From: Martensiomyces pterosporus
Lineage: Eukaryota > Kickxellomycota > Kickxellomycetes > Kickxellales > Kickxellaceae
NCBI GenBank assembly: GCA_025201845.1
Contig: MU603934.1
Coordinates: forward strand, 124,001 to 188,000
Reading direction: 5' to 3'
Length of the DNA stretch: 64,000 nucleotides
Part shown: piece by piece, positions 42,084-53,538 of the stretch
How positions within the stretch are numbered: the first letter of the stretch is position 1
Layout: every line of letters begins with the position of its first letter
Notes under the pieces: model-generated
The model's database searches: none
What the model saw: only the letters and a program-made list of their open reading frames with translations
Told to the model about the DNA's origin: nothing
Program-made: the position numbers and the translations under genes

Positions 42084-44730
42084 TCAGTGGCCCAAGGAGT
42101 GAGAGGCACTGTGACTGTTCTGCTCGTCTCCCGAAATGGTGAAGTTGGCCAGCGACGGAAGGACCTCTTCCGACGACTTGAGCAGCGGCGACGCGATGGG
42201 CGAGACCGCCGGCGACAGATGCGGCGTATGCGCAGGTGTGACCTCGGCAGAGGCAGGGAACACAACGGGGCGGCGGAAGAAGTTATGCAGGGCCATCGGG
42301 TGGACCAAGGGCCTGCTAGAGTCAACGGCAAGATGCGTGTGGCTCTCGCGCCTGTACCCATGCACGCTGCCGAGCGCCCCACTACTGCGAGCAGTTTGCG
42401 AGCCGACCACATGCGACGACTCCTCCATATCCGTCGACACTCTGGACTCTTCATTGTCGCCAGTGCTCTCTGCACCGGATGCAGTCCCTCCTGCAGAGCT
42501 GGCCAGCGCCACTGTGGGGGAGATGTTGATGGTAGGCGGCTGCACTGCACAGGCAACTGACAGCTGAGGAGTGTGGGGCAAGCTGGTGTCTTCGCTTGTT
42601 GATGTGCTTCCCCTTGACGATGGCCTGGTGGATGGCTGCCGGGATGCGGTACGCGACAGAGACTCGATGATAACTGCATCGTATGTAGGTGGGTTGGGAT
42701 CGGCGGTAGCTACGGCAACTCGCTCATCAAGCGCCGCATTCTCGTACGTCGGCAGGTCAGACGCATTGCCATGTTGAGACCCAGCAATGATGGGAACGAT
42801 CGAGATGGGCACGCTGACCCAGAGCGTATGCGGCAAATTTTCAGGGTCCCTGAAGTGGATAGAGAACTTGAGCTTGTGTGTGACCTCTACGTACGAGGAA
42901 ATGTGGTCGTACTGCAACCGCTTGAAGGCGTCGGGAATAGTAAGTCTCAGGGACTCCTCAACCGCATGTGTGAGATCCACGCCCATCTTTGCCGGGTCCA
43001 ACTCTTGGGGTCTGCTGGAGTGGCCGCTGGACACATGGCTGCCCGGGTGAGATGCCGGTGGCGAGGGCGTCGCTGGGCGACTATGCCCGACACTGGGACT
43101 AGCGCTGTGGCTCGAGCCAGCAGCAGCAAGCGCTGCAGAGCCACTCGATTCGCCTCCATATGGCTGGTGTGCGGGGAGAGGCAAGATATGGCTCCGGCTG
43201 TGCGACGGGAGTGACGGCAGAAAAGGCGCGTGCAGGTGGTTTCCGAGGTTAGGCAGCAGGTGTGCGGGCATCGGTGCACGGATCTCGCCAGGGCTTCTGG
43301 GTGTCTGTTCGCCAGTACGGTAGCCACGCGCTGGCTGGTCAGCCATCTCTAGCCGCTGGTGGTTTTCTGCAGCCTGTGGGCCCTCCGAGTGCGTGCGCGA
43401 AAGCGGTGGGAGCACGTACTGGTGCAAACTGTCGTATATAGCAGCCTGCTCCAGGGAATCGCCGCTCTGCACGTCGTCGTCCGGAACCACTTCGGCGAAA
43501 GCAGCAACGCGCGAGACGGTCTTTTCAGCCTCTCCCAGCGGCGTGTGGCAGCGAACATATTCCTTGAGCATGACGCCGATCTTTGTCAGGTGCATGTGCT
43601 TGACAAGAGGCTGGAAGGTGAATTTGGCCAAGAGCTCGTCGCCCGGAGTGAACGTATCAGCGTCAGAGCTGATGCGGAAATCCAGCTTTTCACGCCAGCG
43701 GTTTTCCACGTCAATGGCGCCAGTGCCAAAGTTGCCGTCCATGGTCAGATCGCGCTTAACCAGGACGTCGCGCTTGGCGGTGATGTTGGGCATGATGCCT
43801 GTGCGACGCAGAGTGGCTTTCAGCTGATACGAAACATTGGCGTAAGGAATGCTGATCGACTCGGGCAGGTTGCCTGGGAACACGAGCGAGAAGGGGAACT
43901 CGTGGCGGCCAGCGTCCCAAGTCTCGACCTTTTTCCCGTCTGAGGTTGTGAAGAATGTCCACGTGTGTGTAATCGGCATAGTCTCGCGGTGGAATGTCGA
44001 CAGGAGCCCATCGTCATCTACGCGCTGTAATAATTAGTCATAAAAAGCGCGTTATAAGTATTTGTCAGATATACCAGGAAGAGAACGTGCTTTTCCCAGG
44101 AATACCGAGGGAAGCGGGTGCGGAGGACATGCACAGGCAGCAGCAAAAAGCGCTGGCGAGAGCAGCTGTGCACCATGATTAGTCAGTAGGACCCGGGCAG
44201 CTAGCACATGCATGCATGGAACTCGGGCGTGGAAGGGGCAAAAGAGTAGTGACCAAAGGCGGGGCTTTGGTTTACCCAGCACACCAGCTGCGGATGCACC
44301 AGTGCCCACGCTATGCTCTGCACACTGCTATTTGGATGGACACCGGAGTTAGCCAGCAAGCAGTCAAGCCAGGCGATTAGCGGGGCCAGGGCTCGTCAGT
44401 GACCAGCTAATTTCTTATGCCAGCGTCGCCGTGTAAAATCAAAACAGCACTCCCCCAAAATGCCATTCTGGCAAGCGAAATCGGCGGTTTGCATACAGCA
44501 GCACCAGCAGAGAGCATATGAAGAGCCACGGAAAGCAGCAACTTACGGTAGTCCCACTCGAGGAGTTCGCGGCCAACAAGCACCATTTTGAGGCCCTTGA
44601 CGCGGATCGATTCCGAGAGGTTAGCGATCAGCCTGCCAGAGAACACAGTTCCCGAGGACTCATCAACCATGCCGCGCAGGACAATGTCAGGCTGGTCCAG
44701 CTCAAACTCTAGCCGGTTTCCCTTTGTCAT
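42084..44730 (-). CDS. Alpha-arrestin (ART-type ubiquitin-ligase adaptor)
   Basis: Two exons, 44730-44547 and 44017-42084, 705 residues. Arrestin-N covers exon 1 and the start of exon 2 (FELDQPDIVLRGMVDESSG; MVLVGRELLEWDY; PFSLVFPGNLPESI; VSYQLKATLRR). Arrestin-C follows (RISSDADTFTPGDELLAKF; IGVMLKEYV) and is split by a long Ser/His/Pro-rich insert before KLKFSIHFRDPENL. A PPTY (in NPPTYDA, about residue 503) and an LPTY motif 20 residues earlier are docking sites for Rsp5/NEDD4-type WW domains. Such proteins direct endocytosis of plasma-membrane transporters; cargo is unknown. The intron acceptor must be the TAG at 44018-44020, since using the nearer CAG would bring a stop into frame. Confidence 0.92.
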
Positions 44731-46588
44731 CGTTGGATTGATGCGGACACAGTCGTGGCTGCTGGGTTGTGTGATGCCGTGTATATGGTCTGAAGCAGCT
44801 CGACTACTGCCGGTGCGAAAAAGCGGCTGAATACGCGTGCTAGGAAAGAGAGCTAATGTGCGTGGGAAAGTAAGGGAGCAGCCGCCGTGGAGCCAAGAAA
44901 AGCTACCAAAGCAAAACTACGGATGAGCAGAAGAGGCAAAGTGGAGAGAAGAGACAAGGCAGGCAAGCGTGGCAAAAAACCGCGAAAACAGGAACCTGCA
45001 GAATGTGCTGCGTGTAGAAGAGAGGGCTGAGCAGAGAATATTTCAGTTGGGCTAGTCAATGCGCTTGCGGTTGTGTGGGGAACGAAGAAGAAAAAAAAAA
45101 AAGAAAAGGTTCGGAATTAGGCTAGACAACCTAAATATATACTGCAGTCCTCTTGCACCCAATCTGCGCTGGTGTTCAGCAACGGCTGGCGCTCCCTTCT
45201 TGCGGGGCACAGGGCAAATGGACGGCGTGGGGTGCTAAATCTTGCGCCATTTACTGCGCGAGAGAGCAGGCTGGGCTTGTGGCGGATTGAGCGGTCGAAA
45301 CCCAAGAATAACCTCACTTGACCGTGGCTACACTGCTCTATTCTCTCGCTTTTACTCGAGTTTGCTCTAGCCAGCCAAGCTTCCTCCTCACTCGGAGACG
45401 CTGCACGCTCCCCTGTCCGGACAAAACGCTCATTTTCCAGGACTTTGCGCCCATATGCGGAAACAAGCAGCCACTGCCTCCAGGAGACCTATTGGCGATG
45501 GAAGGGGAGAAGACGAAGGAGCCTGGCCTCTGCTCGTTCAATTGGATGCCGTCTGCTCCTTTCGCCCCACGGTTGGGACTGCTTGGGTGGGATCATTTCT
45601 GCTTTGATTGTTCTGTACAACCGAGCTAAAGCTGCGGTCAAGGCGTTGCTGCCAACCGCCTCTCCCGCCTTCGGCCTTGGACCTTTTTCCTTCTCTTGCC
45701 TCGGCATTCAAGGCTTTTCTTTTGCAGGCGATCTGCCTGCTGCTAGAAGCGCAGCACAAGGCGCTTATTTGGGAACAGACTGCCAGCCAGCCAAGGGCAG
45801 AAGCAAGCAAGTGCTTTTGCAGTAGACGGAGCTGCGGCATGCGGTCTGGCCTAGTACACACCCCATCTCCGATCACCTCAACCGAGAGCTGGCATGCCCT
45901 CCTCTGCATCTGCACCTGTATTTTCCCGCCCCTTGGGCCACTGGCCATCAAAGAGGCACCACGGCTGAAGGCTAGATCAAGCCAGGAATAGGGAGGGAGC
46001 GGGCACAAGTGCAGCGACATGTCCCCAACTGCCACAAGGGCACAGGCAGGGTGAAGCTTAACACACAAGCACCCAGTCGTCTTGGCACGGTGCATGCAGG
46101 GGGTGCGCAGAGTAGAGCTACTAAAACGAGAGGCGGCGATTCAAGGGGCGGGGTGGAAATAGAATGTTCTTTTTCCAGTTGGCTGCTTTATGTTCCAGCC
46201 ACATACACAGCATGTGCTAGTCAAGCTCGCCCATTGCCCATTGACAAAAGACAAACTGTGGCGCGAGTGTGAATGGCTTGAATGTCTCCCCTTGTCGCAT
46301 TCCCTTATCCATTGCTGCTGCTTGATAAAGGGGTATATTGGCGTACATAAATCAAGGGAGCAGATTACCCTGCATTAGTAGCCAGCCAGCCAGCCAGCAG
46401 GCAAAAAAAGCGCCAGCTAGGGAAATAGCAAGAATTGAGCGAGGAAGGCAGAATGCAGCTAAAGTGAAATAAAGTATAATGCAAATGCATGGGCAGTGCA
46501 GGCAATTACAGGAGTAGCTTTTGCCTCTGCTGATTGTAGCAAATATGTGAGCGTGAATGCGAGATAAAGCGACGTGAACGCAAACATG
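44731..46588. other. Gene-poor region, 1.9 kb
   Basis: Upstream of the arrestin gene and downstream of the C2H2 gene. A purine run (45090-45107) and an AGCC tandem run (46380-46400) are visible. Frames of 100-185 codons on both strands overlap each other and have no domain. Confidence 0.45.
46380..46400. repeat. AGCC tandem run
   Basis: About five AGCC units downstream of the C2H2 gene. No function implied. Confidence 0.8.
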
Positions 46589-47716
46589 TCACGCAGCAGC
46601 AGCAGCAGCCTTGGCGTCTCTCTTCGCTTCCCACTGTGCGACTTGCCACATCGGAACCACCCTGGGCGACACATGGTACGTTCTAGCGCCAAACAAGCTG
46701 ATGTCGCCGTAATCCGACCTGCACGCCTCGTCCATACTCGTTGCCCGCCTCCTCAGCTTCTTTCCCTCCCCCACATTGAGGTCAAAGTCCTCGGGAAACT
46801 CCAGCACCTGCGAGCCCCTGAGCATCGACGCAAAGAACTTCCTCTTGTGCTCCCACCAGCCCAGCCGGCGCGTGCCGCCATCGCACACAGGAGTCAGTAT
46901 GCCGCCTCTGTTCCAAGGATGCTCAGTCCAGTGCAGCTGGAGCTGCTCGAACTGCGCGAATGGCTGCTCACACATAGCAATGGGGCACTTGTAGCGTGCG
47001 GGGATTGCCGGCTTGCCGTCCATCGTGGCGACGCGGAAATAGTCGTGGCGCAGCCGACGTTTGCCCGAGTCACCGCTGGTGCTGGGCCGACCCATTGCGC
47101 TAGACGCAGTCGATGGCCGAGAAAACCCACTGCTTGCCTCGCCAAACAGGTCCCGGCGCCGAGGCTGGCCCGACATGGGTGTCGGCGGTGTGCTCAAGTC
47201 GCTCGAACTGATGATGCTGCTGCTTGTGGTAGTGGCTGTGGATTCGGAGAGTACGGATGAAACCGGGCGGCATCTACTTGGCATTGGCGTGCCCCTAGGT
47301 AGTGGTGTGTTAATCAGTGTGTACGACGAATCAGCCGACGCACTATGCGGCTGCGACACGCCGCCCGCGTCGTTGCTGTCGATTTGGTCAGCCCTGCGCC
47401 GTATAATCTCGCCGATGTCGAGCGCCGGCATGGCCAGCGCCTGTGGGTGCTCCCAGGGCTGGTCCACACGGGTAATTACCAGCGGGTGTTTGGCTACAAT
47501 ACGAGAACCACCGCTGCATGTGTTGCGGCGCTGCTGTTGCCGCCGTTTCTCGGGGCCGCGGCCCAGTTTGTATAGGAGCGAGTTGGAAGCCCTGAGCGGG
47601 TTGAAAATAGGAGGCTGAGAGACATCGGCTGAGCCTTGTTTCGTGGCTGTGGATGCTGCTGCTAGTGCTGTTTCTGTGGCAGCACGGGCACCTTGAACAA
47701 AGTCCGGGCACTCCAT
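46589..47716 (-). CDS. Orphan C2H2 zinc-finger protein
   Basis: 375 residues, intronless, from the ATG at 47716. The first 200 residues are Ser/Thr/Pro-rich, with phospho-site-like runs such as SSIISSSDLSTPPTP. One finger, CPIAMCEQPFAQFEQLQLH followed by WTEH (C-x4-C-x12-H-x3-H), lies at about 250-275, preceded by a basic patch (GKRRLRHDYF). The C-terminal 100 residues look conserved and folded (GWWEHKRKFFASMLRG; LEFPEDFDL; SLFGARTYHVSPR) and do not match a domain I know. Probably a nuclear DNA- or RNA-binding protein. Ends in an Ala run. No named family. Confidence 0.72.
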   Translation of the reverse strand: MECPDFVQGARAATETALAAASTATKQGSADVSQPPIFNPLRASNSLLYKLGRGPEKRRQQQRRNTCSGGSRIVAKHPLVITRVDQPWEHPQALAMPALDIGEIIRRRADQIDSNDAGGVSQPHSASADSSYTLINTPLPRGTPMPSRCRPVSSVLSESTATTTSSSIISSSDLSTPPTPMSGQPRRRDLFGEASSGFSRPSTASSAMGRPSTSGDSGKRRLRHDYFRVATMDGKPAIPARYKCPIAMCEQPFAQFEQLQLHWTEHPWNRGGILTPVCDGGTRRLGWWEHKRKFFASMLRGSQVLEFPEDFDLNVGEGKKLRRRATSMDEACRSDYGDISLFGARTYHVSPRVVPMWQVAQWEAKRDAKAAAAAA

Positions 47717-49394
47717 GTTCAGATATACGAGAAACAAAGGCGGCTGAGCGTGATTGAGATTAGAGCAGTAATAACAGGGCCAAATAACTTAGGATAACAG
47801 GTGGAGGAGAGGGGTTAAAAGAAGGAAGGAGGAGGCAGGGAGCCAAAAGGAAAGGGCCTCCCTGACAACTACTTGGCCACGCTGTTTTGGTTATATTGCA
47901 CCAGCGCAAACTGGGCAGTCAGTGGTTTTCGCAAGCAGAGCGGCAGGAAGGGGATGCAAATCCGCTCTCCCATGGCAGAAGCAGGCAGCAAGATGCCAGA
48001 AGAGGGCAGAGTAGGAGGAATGGCTGCTGCTGCTCAAGCATCAGAAATCATTGATGGCAGGGTGCGAATTCTCCTGAAAAGGCGTGCCTTCCGGCATTTT
48101 CGCGCCATTACAGCCTTCCGCAATGGGTGGAAAGCGGAACACAAAATCCACCGCTGTGAGAAAGAAAAGCTAGTGTTGGCATATAGGACCGCTTGGTATC
48201 TGAACGTGACCTCCCATCCCCTACAAAAGAGACGGCAATCGCAGTTTGCATGTAAATTGCAACAAAGGACATGCCAGATATGCACATCATGGAACCCCGC
48301 TTGCACACATGGCGCTGAGGAGGAAAGAGGGAGAGGGACGCAAGCAAATCACTTGGTGCGAAGCAGCATTCATGTAGGCTGAGGGACGGGCGTCATGTGT
48401 TCCTTTATAGCAGCTACTACGCAGCAAGCGCATTGCCATGCTAGCTTGTTTTATTTATACGCTTGGTCCAGGACTGCCTGCCGCTTCGCGCATGCTGGGC
48501 CGGACGTTTTACGCTTAATGTAAGCGACGCACGCAGATGCGAGCTGTCTGGTCAGCTGCTGTGCCCTTCACACGTCATACCGCTATTCGCCTCAAGCAGC
48601 TTTGAGGGGAATTAATATTCATTAAAGCATGCTTATTTTGTGGGGAGCGGGGCACCGAGGCGGCAGCGGCAGCGGCATCAGCCGGGCACAGCAGTGTTTC
48701 CCATTGCCAACAACCAAGGCTGTTTCTGGGCAACAAGCTTCATTCAGGCTTGCTTTAGCCAGATGCCGGGCATGCTGATTACCCAGCCCTACAAATCCCC
48801 GAGACCTGTTTAGGCGAGCATAGCCAAGGCCGGGGGCTATCAGCGCCATATGAACAAGCGCCGTGTGGAGTCTTTGCTGTGATTGATAAGCGCATGCCTG
48901 CTAGGTCGCAGCACTCAATACACGACCGCCCTTGGCATTTGAGCAAGGGACGTGGACTAATACGCCGCCTGTGTCCATCTCACAATGGACAAGTCTGCAC
49001 ACGTATTAGCGGCACACCGCAAACAAGCTTATATGACGGCACCGAGCTAAGCTCGCTTCACGGGATCAGTCGCAGTTGCATATCGCAGGCAGGCGCGCAT
49101 TTCGAAGCAATAGGCTACTACGACCGCATTTGTATTCTTTTTGGAGTTGAGATGGAGAGATAGAGATAAAACAGAAAAGAAAAAGTAGATAGTAGGAGAC
49201 AAAAGCCAAAGAGCTAGAGCGGGAAGAAAGGGGAGGAATGGCGCTGCGTGTTGCTTTAACAGAAAGAAAATGCACCCTTTAAGTATCTTTTCGGGGCGAG
49301 CGCTGTACTCCACGAAGCAGAACTGCCTTTGCCTCCCTTCTAGCCAGCCCCACGCTGCCTTGTTTCAAAGACGCATCCTTCAGACCTTTTGGGT
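47717..49394. other. Gene-poor region, 1.7 kb
   Basis: Upstream of the C2H2 gene and downstream of fibrillarin. A 169-codon plus-strand frame (47873-48382) has no domain and overlaps antisense frames. No RNA gene seen. Confidence 0.45.
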
Positions 49395-50324
49395 TTACTT
49401 CTTGTCAGGGCGGTAGACACCAACGACGATGGCGTGGTCACGCTCATAGGGCTCGAGGGTAAGCTGCTCCTGGGGCTTGATCTTCTCCTCCTGCATCTTC
49501 TTGACCTCGCGGGCAAAGACCTTGGAGGCCTCAACGGTAGAGTCAATGCAGTTGGCCTTGATGGAGATGACGATATGGCCGTTGTTCTTGAGGAACTGGT
49601 GCGCGTTCAGAGCAATGATACGCGCCTGGTCGGGCTGGGCAACATCAGCAAAGATAACGTCAACCATGGGCACCAGCATGCGGTACTTTTGCGGGTACCG
49701 CGCATCCTCAACAATGGGGACGACATTAGTCCTCTTCTTGGCCATGTTGATCAGATCGCGGCCCGACCTGTGTGAGAACTCCACGGCGTAGACGGCACCC
49801 TCAGGGCCGACGACATCGGCGACGTGGGAGACGGTAGTGCCCGAGGCAGCACCCAGATACAGGACCTTCTTGCCAGGAGCAATGTGGATGTGATCGATAC
49901 CGCCGAGGATACCAGCGGCGATCTTGGAGCGGAACGGGTTCCACACGCGGTACTCGGTCTTTGTGCCCTCGGGGCCATCGACTGATATCCGCTTCTCGCC
50001 GTACACAGACTCGCCGGGGACGAGGTTCTTGGTGACCAAAAGGTCCTCCTTGCCGCGCGCAATGAAGATGCCGGCGTGACGGTGGGGCTCGACGATAACC
50101 TTGGCTCCTCCCCTGGCGCCTCCGCGAGCAGCTCCACGTCCTCCGCGAGCACCGCCACGGCTAGCGCCGCCACGGCCACCGCCGAATCCACCGCGGGATC
50201 CACCACGGCCACCGCCGAATCCACCACGGGATCCACCACGGCCGCCGCCAAAGCCGCCACGGCTACCGCCGCGACCGCCACCGCGACCACCACCACCACG
50301 TCCACCACGCTGAGGGAAGCCCAT
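49395..50324 (-). CDS. NOP1: Fibrillarin, box C/D snoRNP 2'-O-methyltransferase
   Basis: 309 residues, intronless. Nucleolar methyltransferase of box C/D snoRNPs that modifies pre-rRNA (and Gln of H2A in fungi and animals). The N-terminal 78 residues are a Gly/Arg-rich domain built on repeats of [11 protein letters not shown], encoded by near-identical 33-bp units. The SAM-binding fold follows: [61 protein letters not shown] and [13 protein letters not shown]. The catalytic K-D-K-H tetrad region is intact. It is head-to-head with the DUF1769 gene. Confidence 0.97.
   Translation of the reverse strand: MGFPQRGGRGGGGRGGGRGGSRGGFGGGRGGSRGGFGGGRGGSRGGFGGGRGGASRGGARGGRGAARGGARGGAKVIVEPHRHAGIFIARGKEDLLVTKNLVPGESVYGEKRISVDGPEGTKTEYRVWNPFRSKIAAGILGGIDHIHIAPGKKVLYLGAASGTTVSHVADVVGPEGAVYAVEFSHRSGRDLINMAKKRTNVVPIVEDARYPQKYRMLVPMVDVIFADVAQPDQARIIALNAHQFLKNNGHIVISIKANCIDSTVEASKVFAREVKKMQEEKIKPQEQLTLEPYERDHAIVVGVYRPDKK
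50113..50318. repeat. Tandem repeats encoding the fibrillarin GAR domain
   Basis: Near-identical 33-bp units encode [11 protein letters not shown]. At least three successive units are visible, flanked by shorter RGG-coding units. Length is likely to vary between strains. Confidence 0.85.
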
Positions 50325-51249
50325 TGTTGGTTTGCTTTTGTGCTAATTTGAGAAAGGGAGGGTAAAGGTGTGCGTGCAAGGCAGCAAGGAAATAATGTAA
50401 AGGCGAAGTAACGTGGTGTTCTGTGCACGAAAGTTCGGCTATAAGGAGGGAAGGTAAAAGCTTGTACAAGCAAAGGCAACAGAACAGAAGGGGAAGAAAA
50501 AATTTGTTACAAGCACCCGGCTTTTTTTTCTAGGAGCACTCGCTACTGCTCGCCTGCAGTCTGCGGTGCAAAAAAATGTGCGTTATGCTGGCTGGATCAA
50601 GCATCCAGAGCATAACAAAAATTTTCCTAATGGTGATCGGTCAGCGGATTACTCGATGTCCAGTGATCAGCGCGCCGCAGATCAGTACCATCCGGATTAT
50701 TCTGCGCTCAAGAGCTGCCAGGCAAGGCAAGGCAAAGCAAGGCAAAGCAAGGCAAGCGCAGGTGGCCTAGAGGTCTAGACCCAAGCACGCTGCCTATGCG
50801 ACAAGCGAGTGGGAGGAGGCCGGAACGGCACGCTAGCGAGAGTGGGCGCGTGTTTGCAAATATGTGTCTTGCGTGCTGCCGCGCTATAGCAGCAGCGGGT
50901 GTGTCGTGCGCTCACAGGGTCGCAGCATGAATAATGGCTGGAGTGTGGGCCAACGGCAGCTCTCCATCCGTCTGCCTAAGCCAGTAGTTGAATGCCGGTG
51001 TTGCGCCTGTGCCAGCACCGAATGAACAAACATCAGATCTAAATGGTAACCTCCTGTGCGTGTCGTGTCGGCAATGCTGCGAAAAATAAAAGCGATGCCC
51101 TGTATAAATACGCCGTCGTAAGCAGCACCAAGGAGGGGGGGTGTTGCTTTTAAATGCTGTATTTCAGCAGTATACACCCGCTACATCATATGGAATATTT
51201 TACACCTATTTGCAACCGTTCCTTCGTGAATATATAGTAGTTCAGCAAG
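50325..51249. promoter_or_regulatory. Bidirectional promoter, NOP1/DUF1769
   Basis: 925 bp. AAAAATTTT at 50617-50625, and a second AAAAAATTTG near 50496, match the RRPE element of fungal ribosome-biogenesis promoters. TATAAATA at 51103-51110 lies 140 bp before the DUF1769 ATG. GGCAA tandem repeats lie at 50721-50757. Confidence 0.45.
50721..50757. repeat. GGCAA/GGCAAA tandem run
   Basis: Six or seven units of 5 or 6 bp in the space between NOP1 and the DUF1769 gene. No function implied. Confidence 0.85.
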
Positions 51250-52293
51250 ATGATGCTTGGAAATCTGTTTGGCGGGGGGCTCATCCCGACGCAGAACATA
51301 CACGATCCCTTTGCCTCGCAGCGGCTGATCCTCCAGCGCAATGCCAACTACGTCTTGCGTGTGCGTGCAGGCTCGGACATGGACTCGCTCCAGCTAATCG
51401 ATGTCAACTACGAGCACACCCCGTTGAAGATCGAGTCGCGCTACTTCAGGGGCTACATAACCGTGCGAGTCTTTGGCTACAACGGCCTAATGGCCGACCC
51501 CTGCCACCCACCGCCAGTGCAGGCCGATTACTTCGCCGATGGGTTCAGCCGCAAGGCCCTCTACTCGATCCAGATCGTGGGCCAGTTCCTCGTGCGCAAT
51601 CTCACCGCCGACGACATCATGTTCGGCAACTACTTTGACCACCGCCTCCCCCTGCCGCCGTTCTCGGGTCTCTTTGAGTGGTTTATGAAGCGAATGGACC
51701 GCACCCTCGTCCTCGATATGAAATCAGACAACCCCTCGGCCACCAGCCCGCTGCTGTCCACCGTGCAGAGGCTCTCGTACTGGAAGGCTGACGAGCACGG
51801 AGTTCTGAGCAACCCGGTGCCTGAGATCAACAACAAGATTCTGCGCGAGGTGCAGCCCCCTCAGGGTGCCTTCGATGGCAGCGGGCGTGTGGCCGAGCAC
51901 TTCCCGATTAAGGAGGAAGTGAACGAGGAGAGCAAGAAGCGCAGAAAGCACTTTGAGAAGACCTCCCGCCGAACCCGCTGGAAGGTCAAGTCGAGCCACA
52001 TGTATGCGTTCGATTTCTACTCGCCTTTCATCGACGTCAACCACCAGTGCGTCAGGATGCCTAACGCAGTCGTCGAGCCCATGCCCTTTTTTGATGGCGA
52101 CCAGCCGCTGCGCTACGAGTGCCGGACGAGAGATGGGCGCCACACATTCTTTGTCGTTCAGTTCGAGCTCATACCGATTGAGAGGACTCGTCCGCTGAGG
52201 TCGCTTCAGGAAAGACCAATGCGTCAGTACAGGGACAGCGGATACGAGAGAGAAATTCTCGATCCACCGCCGCCCTACACCGAGAATCCCTAG
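51250..52293 (+). CDS. DUF1769-family fungal protein with C-terminal PPPY
   Basis: 347 residues, intronless. The pattern matches the fungal DUF1769 (UPF0590) family: RVRAGSDMDSLQLIDVN, then IESRYFRGYITVRVFGYNG, YFADGFSRKALYSIQIVGQF, DDIMFGNYFD with SPLL further on, and near the end the conserved strand pair FDFYSPFIDVNHQCVRMP and FFVVQFELI. The function of the family is not known. The last nine residues are PPPPYTENP, an exposed PPxY motif that could bind the WW domains of an Rsp5-type ubiquitin ligase. A TATAAATA box lies 140 bp upstream. Confidence 0.82.
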   Translation: MMLGNLFGGGLIPTQNIHDPFASQRLILQRNANYVLRVRAGSDMDSLQLIDVNYEHTPLKIESRYFRGYITVRVFGYNGLMADPCHPPPVQADYFADGFSRKALYSIQIVGQFLVRNLTADDIMFGNYFDHRLPLPPFSGLFEWFMKRMDRTLVLDMKSDNPSATSPLLSTVQRLSYWKADEHGVLSNPVPEINNKILREVQPPQGAFDGSGRVAEHFPIKEEVNEESKKRRKHFEKTSRRTRWKVKSSHMYAFDFYSPFIDVNHQCVRMPNAVVEPMPFFDGDQPLRYECRTRDGRHTFFVVQFELIPIERTRPLRSLQERPMRQYRDSGYEREILDPPPPYTENP

Positions 52294-53538
52294 TGACCTC
52301 TGTTTCAGTCCGCCATCTACTCCACCAAATAGTATTAGCTTTTCTGGATGGTATTGAAACCAGCGAGACGAAAAATGGATGCGTGTGCAGCACCTCCGCC
52401 TCAGCACCTCCGCCTCAGCACCTCCGCTTGGGCATGCCGGAGAAAAGAGTACTACCGCAAAAAGGGTGCATGTGAGAGTGTGCATGTGAGAGTGCGGGGT
52501 TAGCCGCTGCGTGCGCAACACCTGCCCCTCCTGCCCCTCCTGCTGACTGAGAAGGATCGACTGGCTGTCTGAACGCCGGGAGGCCGTGGCAGCACACGCG
52601 CTGGTGCTCTTGTGCCAGCAGTCACGGCCAGAATCAGGACCAGGCTGCAGTTGCCGTTCTGTTCCAAACTGATCCGTGCCCTTGTTGTATGCACTACCCA
52701 CGCCGCTGCTGTGGCGGGCTCAGGCTATTGACGGTAAAATGAAAGTGGCGAGAGGCTGCCGGAAGAGTCAGTCTTGTCTTCTTCGGCCAGCTCGGGCTCC
52801 AGCTGCTACTGTCTTTGGAAAGCAAAAATTCACGTGAAAACGCAAGTGCCTCCTCAGCTCGCTATTTTAGGCAGGCTTTCGCTCCAAACGCCAGCGGTGT
52901 GCAAAGCACGCGCCAGCGAAAAAGGCTGGCCGGCCCCCCAGAGCGGCTCATTGGATACCCCGCTCGCACCTCACACATCTCCGGACGCTTCGGCGCAATC
53001 TACACTCGCACAGAGGGCCACGCCGTTTGTGAAAGGGATCAGCACAGCCGCTCCCGCTGCTGCCCGCTGCCGTGAATCGCGGGGTCATGGGCGCCTTGGC
53101 CCCCCTTGTCTGCCTGACAATGGGCCAGCTTGACCGGCGGGAGCAGGGAGGAGGCATGACCAATTTGGTAAAAGCCTGTTTGCCTCCTATCCAAAGCCCT
53201 AATTCAACTGGGCAAACCGCCTGCTTGCGTTGCTCTCCCTTTCCAAGGAGCATAATATGAGAGTGCATGTGGTGTATATGCTTTTCGGCGCGTGGCGATA
53301 TAAAATAAGCAGGTCCCTCCGTCCTCCTGTCTCTTCATCGCCTGAGCATCTGCCTGTCTCTTCTCTGGTGTTATCTCTCTACATCTCTCCTTCTTATCTC
53401 GCAGAGTACCAGCTGCTGTATTTTCATTTTGATTGTGCCTGGAATCCAAGCAATTTAAGCCAGCTCCGCACCACCACACTTGTACTTTTCTTCCTCGTCA
53501 ACCTTTCCATAGACACCTGTTTTATTAAATCAATTGCC
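52294..53538. promoter_or_regulatory. Promoter region of the acyl-CoA synthetase with 14-bp repeats
   Basis: 1.25 kb. Two separate 14-bp tandem arrays: CAGCACCTCCGCCT three times (52388-52429, last copy one change) and GTGCATGTGAGAGT twice (52466-52493). TATAAAATA near 53300 lies about 240 bp before the ATG, followed by CT-rich DNA typical of a strong fungal promoter. Confidence 0.5.

Noticed and set aside
44025..44027. CAG as acceptor of the arrestin intron
   Set aside because: With the only fitting donor it puts a TGA in frame after three codons; the TAG at 44018-44020 keeps the arrestin fold.
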